64,000 nucleotides of DNA from Tremella fuciformis (taxonomy: Eukaryota; Basidiomycota; Tremellomycetes; Tremellales; Tremellaceae): positions 2,501-66,500 of the forward strand of contig CP136497.1 of the NCBI GenBank assembly GCA_032768795.1, read 5' to 3'. Shown here piece by piece: positions 1 through 10,343 of the stretch (position 1 is the stretch's first letter; every line of letters starts with the position of its first letter). Below the pieces are notes generated by a model. That model saw only the letters and a program-made list of their open reading frames with translations. It was not told where the DNA came from and ran no database searches. Both the position numbers and the translations under genes were made by a program.

Positions 1-26
1 GAGGGGGGTCCAAGTACTCCCACGAA

Positions 27-92
27 TTTGAAGGGGGGGTCCAAGTACTGAGTACTTGGGGGGGTCCAAGTACTGCAGAATATTGTTAGGAT
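27..92. repeat. Terminal-type palindromic repeat, copy 1
   Basis: A block containing GGGGGTCCAAGTACT twice, around the inverted repeat CCAAGTAC-TGA-GTACTTGG, and ending in GTTAGGA. It recurs almost unchanged at 2290-2355, where it abuts and overlaps the 3' end of the tyrosine-recombinase gene. After this copy the sequence enters a satellite unit; after the second copy it enters the recombinase ORF. That makes the GTTAGGA boundary a candidate element end. Confidence 0.75.
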
Positions 93-2287
93 GCCGTGTC
101 GGTTTCCTGACAGTACTGGACTTTCGAAGGGATTAACTCCGCCAGTTTCGCTCCGACCAGGTAATGGGTTAGAGATTCAGAATCAGCTTGTTAAATAGAG
201 TATAGTACCAACCATTAGACTTGCAGAATAAATTTATCCAGCGCCGGAAAAAGCTCCAAGGGTCCCCCTTGGGCACACATACTGGACTTCCGGGGGGAGT
301 TGCTCCGTCAGTTCCGCTCCGATCTGGAAATGGGTTAGAGATTCTTAATCAGCTCGTCAAATAGAGTATAGTAGCACCCTTCACAACACAAGAATAATTT
401 CATGCACAACCAGCCAATTCCAAGGGTCCCCCCTTGGGCCACATGAGCTCCAAGGGTCCCCCCTTGGACCGTTTTACGTCAAGTTGGGGATGCATGCGAG
501 AGTCATCCCACATATATCTAGGACCATATTAGGCTACTCTCTTCGACAATCAACTCAATATCCCAATTATTGATCGCGTCACAGCCAATCAAAGTCAAAT
601 ACCCAGTCCACTTTGGATGCCCGTAAATCCGTCAGTTTTTACCCGATCGGGAAGATCATTACATTTACGAATAGCTTTTTTGTCGAACTTTTTGAATCTA
701 AAAAAAAAGTTTCGAAAATCTCGATGCGCGAGAAAGTCCCCCCCCCAGGACCTGCCTGTAACCCCCTAACCCTTACAAGGGTCCCCCCTTGGGCGGGTGT
801 AATGACTTACGGATGGGATTAGCTCCGCCAGTTCTGCTCTGATTGTAAAACGAGTCAGAGATTCAGAATCAGCTTGTCAAACTATGTATAGTAACGGCCA
901 TTAGACTTGCCAAATAAATTTATTCAGCTGCGGAAAAAGCTACAAGGGTCCCCCCTTGGGCAGATGTAATGGCTTACGAATGGGGATAGCTCTGCCGGTT
1001 TTGCTTTGATCAAGAAACAGGTTAAAGATTCAGAATCAGCTCGTCAAATAGAGTATAGTACCGACCATTAGACTTGCAGAATAATTTTATCCAGCGCCGG
1101 AAAGAGCTGCAAGGGTCCCCCCTTGGGCAATTGTGCTGGGTTACGGGTGGGGATAGCTCCGCCATTTTTGCTCTGATCGGAAAACGAGTGAGAGATTCGG
1201 AATCGGCTTGTCAAACTGTGTATGGTAATGGGCATTGGACTTGCCAAATAAATTTATTCAGCTGCCGAAAAAGTTACAAGGGTCCCCCCTTGGGCAGGTG
1301 TAACGGCTCACGGATGGGATTAGCTCCGCCGGTTCTGCTCCAATTGGAAAATGAGTGGGAGATTTGGAATCAGCTCGTCAAACTGAGTATAGTACCAACC
1401 ATTAGACTTGCAGAATAATTTTATCCAGCGCCGGAAAAAGCTGCAAGGGTCCCCCCTTGGGCAGACGTACTGGACTTTCGGGTGGATTAACTCCGCCAGT
1501 TCTGCTCTGATCTGGGAATGGGTCAGAGATTCTTAATCAGCTCGTCAAATAGTGTATAGTACCAACCATTAGACTTGCGGAATAAATTTATCCAGCACCG
1601 GAAAAAGCTACAAGGGTCCCCCCTTGGGCAGTCGTGCTGGGTTACGGGTGGGGGCAGCTCAGCCAGTTTTGCTCCGATCGGAAAACGAGTGAGAGATTTG
1701 GAATCAGCTCGTCAAACTGGGTGTAGTACCAACCATTAGACTTGCAGAATAAATTTATCCAGGGCCGGAAAAAGCTACAAGGGTCCCCCCTTGGGCAGAC
1801 GTACTGGGCTTTCGGAGGGATTAACTCCGCCAGTTTCGCTCCGATCCTGGAATGGGTTAGAGATTCAGAATCAGCTCGTCAAATAGAGTATATTAGCACC
1901 CTTCACATCACAAAAATAATTCCACTCACAACCAGCAAATTCCAAGGGTCCCCCCTTGGGCCATATGAGCTCCAAGGGTCCCCCCTTGGACCGTTTTACG
2001 TCAAGTCAGGGATGCATGCGAGAGTCATCCCACATACATTTGGGGCCATATTAGGCTACTCTCTTCGACAATCAACTCAATATTCCAATTATTGATTGCG
2101 TCACAGCCAACCAAAGTCAAATACCCAGTCCACTTCGGATGCCCGTAAATCCGTCGGTTTTTACCCGATCGGGAAGATCATTACATTTACGAATAGCTTT
2201 TTTGTCGAACTTTTTGAATCCAAAAGAAAATTTTGGAAAATCTCGATGCGCGAGAAAGTCCCCCCCCCGGAACCTGCCTGTAACCCC
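60..2287. repeat. Satellite-like array, exact 167-bp period, inside a larger duplication
   Basis: The motif CAAGGGTCCCCCCTTGGGC starts at 776, 943, 1110, 1277, 1444, 1611 and 1778, so seven consecutive starts are spaced by exactly 167 bp. The sequence between motifs is conserved too (blocks such as CTCCGCCAG, AATCAGCTCGTCAAA and the ACCATTAGACTTGC box). Each motif is a near-palindrome (CCAAGGG and CCCTTGG arms). The first part of the window (about 92-775) is repeated at about 1611-2287 with an offset near 1521 bp, including paired motifs at 421/453 and 1943/1973. No coding potential is credible; short ORFs here are by-products of the repeats. Confidence 0.9.
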
Positions 2288-3464
2288 CGAATTTGAAGGG
2301 GGGGTCCAAGTACTGAGTACTTGGGGGGGTCCAAGTACTGCAGAATATTGTTAGGAGTCTCCTGCCGGCCAGGGCGTGTTGAGGCGGGCCGGCGTCGACG
2401 TAAAGGCGAAAGCAGTCCGAGTTCCAACGACCAAGGGTCTTGATCTCCGTGGCCGACATGCCGATAGAGGCGGCCCAGGTGGCGGCGCCCCTGCGGAAGG
2501 AGTGTCCTGAGTAGCGAGCCGCCGCGTACCCAGTTGCGTTGAGGGCCAGGCGGAGCGATCTTGTGAGCAGCGAGCGTGGGAAGCCGCCCGCGGCAACGAA
2601 GAGGGGGTCGGAGGGACGGTACACCCGGCAGGCGAGGTACTGGCGTATGGCGCGGACCGGGCAGACGTCCAGTGGGCCCGAAGGGATGACCACCGTTACC
2701 CCAGCCCGGAAGGGGTCCGTCTTGGACGCGGGGATGGTCAACGTGGCGACTTCGTCCGCCCGCGTAGGGAGGGAGAGGCAGGCGCACGTGAGGTCGAAAC
2801 GACCGTCGAACGCTGCGTAAGTGACCTCTCCCATGCGCATGAAGCAAGCGAAGAGGAGCGTAAAGGCCGCGACGATTGCCAGGTGGCCGACGGGGCCGCC
2901 GTATGACGCTGGGTGCGCGCGGATGTGCCGGATGACCTTCCGGAGGATGGGCAAGGTGATGGGTAAAGGCTGCTCCTTGCTCACTGTCCCGTGGTAGCGA
3001 TGGGCGCCTTTGATGACCCGCTCGACCCGGGCGTTGGTCAGACCTGAGTCGTCTAGCCCGAGGTCGATGTGGTAGCTGCGGAGCGCCGTGATGAGCCTCT
3101 TAAGTGATTTTGCTGCCAGCCCGCCGCGTTGCTGGACCATGGCCCGAGCGGAGAAAGCCACAAATGCCGACACACGCCACGCAGAGGCCGGGAAGAAGGG
3201 CGCGGACCAGCCGCGCATGCGAGAGAAGTTGAGGAACTGCTGTGGCACCTTGCCGTAGGACTGGCGGGTCGCGTGGGAAAGCCCGTGCCACAGGTAGAAG
3301 GCCTCCAATGGTTCACCGCCCACGAGGTGGTTCCAGTCCCGGGGAGGAGGAGGGAGACGGGCTGAGGCTGTGTGGTTGGGTCGGACAGGAGGGGATGCGG
3401 GCGAGCGGGTAGCGCGTGGTGGCGGGGACAAAGTCGAAGCGGGACATGGCGTCAGCGAGGTCAT
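2187..3464 (-). CDS. Tyrosine recombinase of a DIRS-like element
   Basis: The 425-codon ORF has tyrosine-recombinase (phage-integrase type) catalytic signatures: an Arg in the RMGEVTY segment near residue 210, the HSFRR box (H-x-x-R) near 330, and a LGRWNSDCFRLYV segment near 350 supplying the Trp/His position and the nucleophilic Tyr. Such enzymes join the circular cDNA of DIRS elements to the chromosome. An N-terminal SAM-like region precedes the catalytic core (TRQSYGKVPQQF). The last roughly 55 residues are translated from the palindromic repeat at 2290-2355 and beyond, so the biological stop is uncertain. The ORF overlaps the upstream RT ORF by about 150 bp in another frame. The core motifs are intact, so it may be functional. 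Confidence 0.85.
   Translation of the reverse strand: MTSLTPCPASTLSPPPRATRSPASPPVRPNHTASARLPPPPRDWNHLVGGEPLEAFYLWHGLSHATRQSYGKVPQQFLNFSRMRGWSAPFFPASAWRVSAFVAFSARAMVQQRGGLAAKSLKRLITALRSYHIDLGLDDSGLTNARVERVIKGAHRYHGTVSKEQPLPITLPILRKVIRHIRAHPASYGGPVGHLAIVAAFTLLFACFMRMGEVTYAAFDGRFDLTCACLSLPTRADEVATLTIPASKTDPFRAGVTVVIPSGPLDVCPVRAIRQYLACRVYRPSDPLFVAAGGFPRSLLTRSLRLALNATGYAAARYSGHSFRRGAATWAASIGMSATEIKTLGRWNSDCFRLYVDAGPPQHALAGRRLLTIFCSTWTPPSTQYLDPPFKFGGYRQVPGGGLSRASRFSKIFFWIQKVRQKSYS
2290..2355. repeat. Terminal-type palindromic repeat, copy 2
   Basis: Second copy of the 27-92 block. The minus-strand recombinase frame reads through it without a stop, so the last roughly 55 codons of that ORF are repeat-derived and the true protein probably ends near the repeat. 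It fits a split direct repeat or terminal repeat of a DIRS-type element, but the matching copy on the other side of the ORFs is not visible. Confidence 0.65.
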
Positions 3465-4542
3465 TCTCCGCGCTCGGTACCCAGACGGGCATCAGTGTCA
3501 GATGCGCTGCCATGGCTAGCCCAAAGATCTCCCGGATCAGCGTTTGGGTTGGAGCGTGCCTGCAGCTGCCAGAGCGGATGGCGGAGGCCAAAACCGTGTT
3601 GTCGACGTGGCACCGTACGAGGCAGTCGTGAAGCTCCTCCTTCCACAGGCGGAGGCCGGTGAGGAGGGCAAGTGCCTCCAGGAACATTATGTCCTTGCCC
3701 CGGTGGCGCGCCGGGATGGGTATGGCGAACGCGTCGGAGCAGGTAGCCTTGGGGCCGAGGTGACCCCCCAAGCCGACGGTGGATGCCGCGTCGGTCCAAG
3801 TCTCCTGGTCTGGCCTATCATGGGCGAGGAGTGTCCATCCGTCCCACGAGACTAGCATGGATCGCCACCAGCCGAGCTCCTTGCGCAGGGGCCTGGAAAC
3901 CCGGGACCATGGGCCCGGATCCGAGGACATGGCGTCAAAGACCCGGCGGAGGAAGGCCCGCCCGGTTGGGCAGACCCGTGTGACAAAGACCAGGCCGCCC
4001 GCGGTGCTCTGGAGGCGGAGGGTTGGGATGAGGGTTGCGCTCAGCGTGTCGTCGATGTCCATCACGATGCGCGCGCGCTTCTCATCGGAGAGCCAGGCCC
4101 GAGCGCGATCGCAGTCGATCAGAATTCCCAGGACCTCGATGCACCGCCCGGAGAGGGTCTTGGTAGGCGACACGGCGACACCCAACTCCTGGCAGATGGC
4201 CCGGAAGAGTTCGAGGCAGTGCCGCCCACGTCCGGCTGCACAGGTGCCAAAGCTGTCATCGAGGTAGTGGCTGGTGGGCATGCCTAGTGACTCGCATATC
4301 CAATGCAGGGCCTCGGCAAAGAGGTTGAACAGGAACGGGGAGGACCGGCCACCGAAGTTGAGGGTCAGGTCGAGGTATTCGGAGCCGTCGAGGTGGAACC
4401 CCAGGAGGCGGGTGTCCCGAGATGCCGCGACGACGTGGTAGAAGGCGTCGGTCAAGTCTGCCTTCCAGAGCTCGACCTGCCTGCCCTCCGCGTGGGCCTG
4501 CCGTACCTGGTCAAAGACCTCGTTGAGGTTCTCATACGACAT
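3313..4542 (-). CDS. Reverse transcriptase / RNase H of a DIRS-like element
   Basis: The 409-codon ORF carries RT motifs in order: WKADLTDAFYHV (first catalytic Asp), LNFGGRSSPFLFN, and the YLDD active-site box near residue 93. An RNase H domain follows, with WTDAAS, an FLEALAL Glu segment, CHVDN and AENDLADAMSR. Homology extends upstream of the first Met in the same frame (residues resembling INHLSWPRSDHAASVNGG), to an in-frame stop near 4630, so the listed start is probably not the biological one. An AG acceptor lies just upstream of the conserved part, so a spliced or truncated 5' end is possible. No protease or Gag domain is visible. The product would copy element RNA into cDNA for the recombinase encoded next to it. 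Confidence 0.85.
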   Translation of the reverse strand: MSYENLNEVFDQVRQAHAEGRQVELWKADLTDAFYHVVAASRDTRLLGFHLDGSEYLDLTLNFGGRSSPFLFNLFAEALHWICESLGMPTSHYLDDSFGTCAAGRGRHCLELFRAICQELGVAVSPTKTLSGRCIEVLGILIDCDRARAWLSDEKRARIVMDIDDTLSATLIPTLRLQSTAGGLVFVTRVCPTGRAFLRRVFDAMSSDPGPWSRVSRPLRKELGWWRSMLVSWDGWTLLAHDRPDQETWTDAASTVGLGGHLGPKATCSDAFAIPIPARHRGKDIMFLEALALLTGLRLWKEELHDCLVRCHVDNTVLASAIRSGSCRHAPTQTLIREIFGLAMAAHLTLMPVWVPSAENDLADAMSRFDFVPATTRYPLARIPSCPTQPHSLSPSPSSSPGLEPPRGR

Positions 4543-4617
4543 TGGGATGGCGGCCGGGTTGATGCCGCCGTTGACGGACGCTGCGTGATCGGACCTAGGC
4601 CAGGACAGGTGGTTGAT

Positions 4618-5377
4618 TGTAAAGGTTCAGGTCAGCTGTGTAGAGAAACAGCTTACCTTCTTCCTAACATATAATAAAGCCAGCCTCTGTCTGTAAGACT
4701 GATAGCTGTGTTGGGTTCCTTCGCGATAGTCAATGTCACACAGAGCAACACTAGTAAGTAAGTCAGTTAGGAAAAGTAGGAGGGCAGAGCCCAGACTCTG
4801 AGAGAGAGAGAGGAGTGAAGAAGAGTGGGGAGTCGGGAGTGAGAGAAGTAGGAGAAGAGGAGGTGATGATGGGTTCTCTCTCTCAGGCCTGGTTTATATA
4901 CATGAAAGTCAGGCTGAGGAATCTACGGAGTACGTACGGTGTACGTACGATATCGTGGCGCGGCTGAGAAGTACGGAAGGAGAATCTACTACAAGAGGAA
5001 ACTATTCTACGGGAGACACGGGGAGGAAACAGGCGTGGCTTAAGGGTCTGCTACGGATTGTCCAGACATCAGCCGTATTAGTGTGAGTGGAGCACGATTG
5101 TCGAATGGTGCAGGATCAGGCATGAGAGCTGAGGATCCTAGGTCGGAAGGTGTGTTGGGTGAGGTCGTATTGTATCGTAGATGGGTCCGAGGTGAGCCAG
5201 GCTGTGCTTTGGGCATCAGGCCTGAGGATGGTGGGTCGGATACGGCGTCGGGTGTACTTGTGGGGATGTCGGTTGATGTCGGATTGAATGTCGGCTGAGG
5301 GGCAAAGGCAGAGGCCGTAGGGGTTTCTCCTAGTCATGTAGGGGACAGGCAGAGCGTCAGAGGGGCGGTCCACTACA
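4618..5377 (-). other. LTR-like or promoter-like stretch upstream of the RT ORF
   Basis: Read on the minus strand, the segment begins TGTAG and ends TTTACA (short TG...CA inverted ends). It contains a TATATAA box near 4894-4900, then a pyrimidine-rich CT-repeat tract and later a TTATTATATG stretch, an order reminiscent of U3-R-U5. The flanking 5-mers (TTGAT and CCGCT) do not match, so I see no target-site duplication and cannot call a solo LTR. It may instead be the native promoter/5' leader of the DIRS-like element. No credible ORF is seen here or in 5378-5735. Confidence 0.35.
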
Positions 5378-5735
5378 CCGCTCCAGCCATAAAAGCTCTC
5401 TCAATGTCGTTGAAGTGTTTCCCAGTCATGATGAGATGCTGAAGAAGCTACAGACGCGCTCATGTGCTCTCAAGACCCCTAGATTGGTGCATAAACAAGT
5501 AAACAACGCGGTCATACAATCACTGAAGGAGCACAACACGTCGCAAAGTAGGTACATTATCTGTCCCATCCGGTGTGACACCCCACCTGTAGCTCCAGCC
5601 GACCTCTGCAAGGCGGATTTAGGCATGAACGATAGATCTCGGGACTTTTTGGGGGGCCTATTTTCTGACTGGGTGCGGTTAAAGAACCCGACGAGCGCCG
5701 TTGGGACCCGTCAATAGGCTCTCTTCTCATTCGTT

Positions 5736-8032
5736 ATGGCCGCCACCTCCCCACGGACAGAATCTGCCTCTCCTGGAGCGTCGCAACAGGCCTATACGGA
5801 GACGAGACTGGCCAAATCATGCGCGCGCTGCCGCCAGCACAAACTGGCATGCAAATCGGGGTCCAGGGGCAGGTATCCTTGCGCCAAATGCGAACTCATC
5901 GAGTGAGTCGAGTCCAAGGGATATATACTATACTCATTGGAAGTGCGCAGTGCATCTTGGTGGAAAGTGCTCGAGCGGTTCCGGGTCCTACTCTGTCAGA
6001 GTGAGTTTAAACCCACGCACAGGGCTAAAGTCAGACGACTGGCACAGCAAGAACGCGCCACGGCCTCGCTGACTGAAGCCATCACTCAAGTCCGCAACGA
6101 AATGGCCAACACGGTTCAGCTTTTCAAAACGAAGTCTCAGGCGCTTCTCGGTACCACCACTAATGATCAAGAAGAGTCAGCGGCTCGTATCGCGAACGAC
6201 AATTCTCACGCTTCCTCGGCCTTGGGACCTTTGCCTTTTGAGGCCGGGGAGGCGTCCGCGGTAATCCCCTTCGAGCATGCCGATGAGGGAGATGTTACCG
6301 CAAGCAGAGCAATGACGGACTCGAGGCGCTATAGAGCGCCAATCGAAGAGGATCATATTCCATCACCTAAACGGAAGAGAGGCCCCGAACGCTCCTCTGC
6401 TGTGTTGGAACATGCCGTGGCTTTTGGGAGGTGAGAGCGTATGGTTCGAGTCAGCTGCTCATTGTCAGCTTTATGAGTCAGAATCTATCTGCTCTTTTCT
6501 TCTTCGATCCGAGAGACTTCCCGACCAATCCGCGAGATGCTCAGGCGGCATCCGAATTGCTCTTCTGGGCAATCGTGGCCGTCGGCTCCCGAGAAAGGGA
6601 CGATCTCCACGATTTCCATCTCTCTGCCCTGGCAGAGACGATGCGATTACTGGGGGCCACGTTGTGCGGAAGAAGAGTTCGCTTCTGGGACTTGGTGGGG
6701 GCGATGATCTACAATCGGTATCTGACGTCCATCACGCCGATCGGTAAGCGCATTGTTTGTTTGCATGCCTAAATCGCAGGGCATCTGGTAGATCTCGCCT
6801 ACAGTCTGGACCTAGATAGTGCATACGACGTGGTGCTCAGACGCGGTCATCCGACGGTCGATGACGCCCGGAAAATCCGTCTCTGGGTCAGCATTGTGGG
6901 ACAGGATATATTGTAAGTGTCCATCCGTCACATACGGGCGCTTACATGTAGCCACAGCTGTGTCTGCAACCGCATGCCTCATTATCCTCAGACCGACTAT
7001 GCTCTCGCTCAGGCTCAGTGGTTGACATCGTGCCCATTCGCCGTCCCAAATGATCAGCGACTGCTGGCCACCTACGAGTTCGAAAAAATCATCCGTGAGC
7101 GCTCACCCAAACGAACACTGCTGACGCGCAGGGTCCGTTCTGGTAGTTGAACATCCGGCTGACACGGAAACACTCAACGTCTCGAAATGGGAGCGAATAA
7201 CGCGAGAAAAATGCTCTGAGATAGACCGATGGTATTCTCAATGGGAGCCCATTGCAAGTGGGTTATGAGGCGGGGGACCACGCTGAGTCACGAGGGAAAC
7301 AAAGCAGACCAGGCGAGATCTCGTCGATGCTTTCCGCTGTCGAAGTCAATGCCAATCTAGCCAAGTTTACCATCGCAATAGGACCACTTCGAGGGGTGAA
7401 GATTTCGTCGGATCTGAATGCCTCGAACAAAGGATTCCTCCTGGAAGCTGGTGAGTTCCTCGCCCAGTGTAATGATCTCAAGTCCTGCAGTCCGGCGGGC
7501 TCGTGCATTATGCCGTGTGTGCGTGTCAGAGTTCCCAGGCCCCGCCATCAAGTTCGTTGGCGAGTGAGTGGCTCGCATCGCTTCTCAGCAAAATGCCGAC
7601 GCCAGGACGACACTGTTTGCTTTCGCGTGGTCCGCCAATTTCATACTGAAAGTGCTCTCATCCCTCGAGATCTTGCCAGAAGTCGAGACCATGTTGGGCG
7701 AGGTCGAAGAAGTCATCGGCAATCTCAAGCTTCTATCCCACGCCACTTATGCGCAGGTGCTGCAAGATAGTCTGGAATATGTGCGATTCATCGTTCAGCT
7801 GGGTGCACCCAACGCGACAGATCCTTCGCCTCTGCCAGAGGGCACGTCTGACAGAAGAGACATCGCCTCGTTGCCTTCACTCGGCCTGATCAACAGCGAG
7901 CTGCCCGGGAGCGAATACCCCTTGTCCGACCTGCAAAGTATGCTCGCAAGCCCATCACGCCTTGACCCGACCACGGCGTGGTGGCTTCCAATGGACCAGG
8001 GCGGGGACGACTGGCCGTGGGCGAGGTCTTGA
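5736..8032 (+). CDS. Zn2Cys6 fungal transcription factor
   Basis: The start at 5736 is followed by a basic N-terminus and a GAL4-type cluster: CARC, then C after six residues (CRQHKLAC), then PCAKC. The final Cys is supplied after a first intron (donor at about 5901), giving CELIDAQC. A coiled-coil-like segment (AKVRRLAQQERA...) follows, then a long linker with a PSPKRKR nuclear-signal-like stretch. The fungal-specific regulatory (MHR) region spans about 6430-8032 over several exons (FWDLVGAMIYNRYL, SKWERITREKCSEIDRWYSQWEPIA, LFAFAWSANFILKVL). The C-terminus is short and acidic with aromatic residues (DDWPWARS). At least six introns are needed; one near 6005 would be only about 22 nt unless another splice is used. 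It lies tail to tail with the MFS gene at 8208 and may regulate the adjoining sugar-acid cluster (inference). Confidence 0.85.
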
Positions 8033-8207
8033 CCGCGAACCTCCATGCTTAGCTCTTCCCGGCCTTCCTTACATTCGGATCCGCTTTAAATGACGCAAAC
8101 GATGATGCATTCAAGCGAACATGAACCAGCTCTTCGGAAGAACTAAAGATGACGCCTCGCCTTATGGCGTTTCCCAACACAGATGCAGAGATGTTACGGC
8201 CAGAAGT

Positions 8208-10023
8208 TCAAGGTTTCTTCTCGGGGAATCGAGGGAAGACGTATTTGATGATGAGACCGCAGATCAAGACGCCGACCATGAAGCAAGCCGTTGCCACCCA
8301 ACCCGGGATGTATCGTGGAGCAGTGGAGCTCGGCCAAATGTAGGACCCGCTGAGTGGTTTTCAGCAAGCGACCGAGGGGCGATGAGTGGCACACTCACTA
8401 TACTGAGGCGAGATTGCCGACTCCGTTGAATATAGCGATTGCGATTGCCCTCTTCTCGGGAACCTCAGCCCACATACCACCGATGATGACCATATTCATC
8501 GTGACCGCAATGTAGATGCCCGAGACACCTGTGATGAGCATCAGCCGGGGGTATCGGGGCTTGACAGTCCAAACTTACACAGGCATAGGAAGGCGTACCG
8601 TACTTTAGGGTGCCCAGTCACCCCAGCGACGACCGCTGCACTAACTACACCTAGCCCTGCGCCGAACACCAGGTGCAGTGGTCGCTCTTGAATCCTGTCT
8701 GAGTTGTACGATGCGATGATCATGCACACGACCGTGGTGGCGTAAATGGGCACAGTCATCTGACAATGTGTTAGTTGCTGATTGGCCGGGCTGGACTCGG
8801 GCACTCACAAATTGGGCCATCCGTCCCGTGTATCCGAGTGCGCCAGTGAGAGTGGGGATAAAGTACGTGACGGTACCGGAAGCTGCAGCGAGGTTTTGAG
8901 ATAAGGCCAAGAGCCACACCTTCCAGTCCTTGAAAGCCATGGCGAGAGCCTTCTTGTGACCGACTTGCGGTAATCCGTCATAGATGGCCCTCTCAGCGAG
9001 GATTCGCTGCACGGCGTACTTTCGTTCTTCAACGGTGAGCCACGAGGTGTTGTGAGGCCAGTCGGGAAGGATGAAACTGCGACTTTTAGTCCGAATGTGA
9101 TTTTGAAGCCACCACGCTCACGGAGACACGAAAGCGAAACCGATGGTCATCACGGCCTCAACTGCACGCGCTGTCAGCGCTGATTATGAGATCGTCACCT
9201 GCACTCACTGAGAAACAGCCATTTCCAGGAAGGCAGTCCACCTCTCCCACCCAATCCGGAAAGGATGGCACCGGCTGTAAAGCGGTCAGCCGGGAACCCC
9301 CACATGAGCTGTAATACGTACAGAGCAGGCCTCCGAAAGCCCCGGCAAGTTGCGCAGCGGAATAAAAGAGGGCGTATCGCTTGGCCAATTCTGTGCGCTT
9401 GTACCATCGGCTGAGGTAGTACAGAGCCCCCGGCTGCATACGTTCAGCGGTCAGACACCAGAAATGAGATGTTCACGCACGAAGAAGCCGGCCTCAATAA
9501 AACCCAGGCAGAATCGCACAGCAATCAGACCTCCGACGTTGTGAATGGCCAGGTACACCAAGACCATGCAACCCCATCCCAGCATAATACCGGGAAGGTA
9601 CAGGCGAGGCTTGGTCCGGTTGAGAATCATGTTGGACGGAACTTGAAGCAAGAGATAACCTGCTGTCAGTATACGTACCACCTGATCCGGCTCACCGATG
9701 AAGAAGATTGAGACGGCGAGCGAATAGTCATTCGAGGTGAGTTTGAGGTCCGTTCCCATGCCAGCAGTCTTTGCATTTCCGATATTAGTTCGGTCAAGAT
9801 CTACACTCAGCAATAAGTCGAACAGGAGCAACCCACAATTCAGCCAGTACATGCACCAAAGTGGGGGGAGGATCCGATAGTCCACTTTCCGCTTGATGCG
9901 TGCATCCATCTGCGGATCGTCAACAAAGGTCGACATGTCGTATTCGTCGGACCGTTCGACATGATTGGACTGTCCTTTGATGTCGTCCTCGAGCGGAGCG
10001 GTGTCGGTCTGCTTGGTGGACAT
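8208..10023 (-). CDS. MFS permease, anion:cation symporter (Dal5-like) type
   Basis: The gene starts at 10023 with a hydrophilic N-terminus, then VDYRILPPLWCMYWLNCGLLLFDLLL with a DRTNIGNAKTAG motif typical of the anion:cation symporter family (allantoate, tartrate, nicotinate and sugar-acid permeases). GYLLLQVPSNMILNRTKPRLYLP marks the segment around TM3-TM4. Later exons carry LSRWYKRTELAKRYALFYSAAQLAGAFGG and the C-terminal half (WPSSTAPRYIPGWVATACFMVGVLICGLIIKY), ending FPRFPEKKP-stop at 8208. Several short introns interrupt it, and about 12 transmembrane segments are expected. It is divergent from the RraA-like aldolase at 10344 across a 320-bp promoter. Family membership predicts proton-coupled uptake of an organic anion; the substrate is not readable from sequence. 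Confidence 0.87.
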
Positions 10024-10343
10024 TGTGTGCGTGCTCAGTGGATGTTCAAGTGCGGGAATGAGAGAGGGGAGTCGCCCAGAAACCGAAACAATATATAGCT
10101 GTTCTCCACGGGGCTTCCTGCCCCGCCTGCGATTTGGAAACTTTCCAGCGGGGCTTGTCGGGCTCCACAGGCATCGGCGCTCGGAGATTGACGAGTCCGG
10201 CCGCCGAACTGCATGGTGAAAGCCTACACGGTATATCGGACTTCGGGACAGGCTCTCTCCGAGCGAGTATGCACCCCTCGTTTACTTTCCATGGTTTCCT
10301 CGCATCCCCATCTCTCAGACGGGCCTCGCATTGACCGTGTACC
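10024..10343. promoter_or_regulatory. Divergent promoter between MFS permease and RraA-like aldolase
   Basis: This 320-bp intergenic segment separates two divergent genes. It holds an AATATATA box near 10090, the inverted repeat CGGGGC-TTCCT-GCCCCG at 10109-10125, a second CGGGGCTT half at about 10149, and a CCGGCCGCCG stretch near 10197. These CGG-rich elements are compatible with Zn2Cys6 factor binding, but that is inference. Confidence 0.5.

Larger units (their letters stand above)
2290..4620 (-). mobile_element. DIRS-like retroelement, partial
   Basis: Two overlapping minus-strand ORFs, reverse transcriptase/RNase H followed by a tyrosine recombinase, are the diagnostic pair of DIRS-order retrotransposons, which integrate with a tyrosine recombinase instead of a DDE integrase. 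The ORFs overlap by about 150 bp in different frames, as in known DIRS and Ngaro elements. No Gag ORF is recognisable upstream, and the reverse-transcriptase homology starts abruptly near 4618, so the 5' part is missing, divergent or replaced. The right limit is unclear. Confidence 0.8.

Noticed and set aside
420..2000. CRISPR-like regular spacing of a short palindromic motif
   Set aside because: The 'spacers' are themselves conserved, so this is a tandem satellite with a 167-bp unit, and the genome is clearly eukaryotic.
2161..2847. 228-codon minus-strand ORF beside the recombinase
   Set aside because: Alternate frame of the tyrosine-recombinase gene running into repeat DNA; no domain signals.
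4618..5377. Confident solo LTR
   Set aside because: Flanking 5-mers do not match and no second copy exists in the window.
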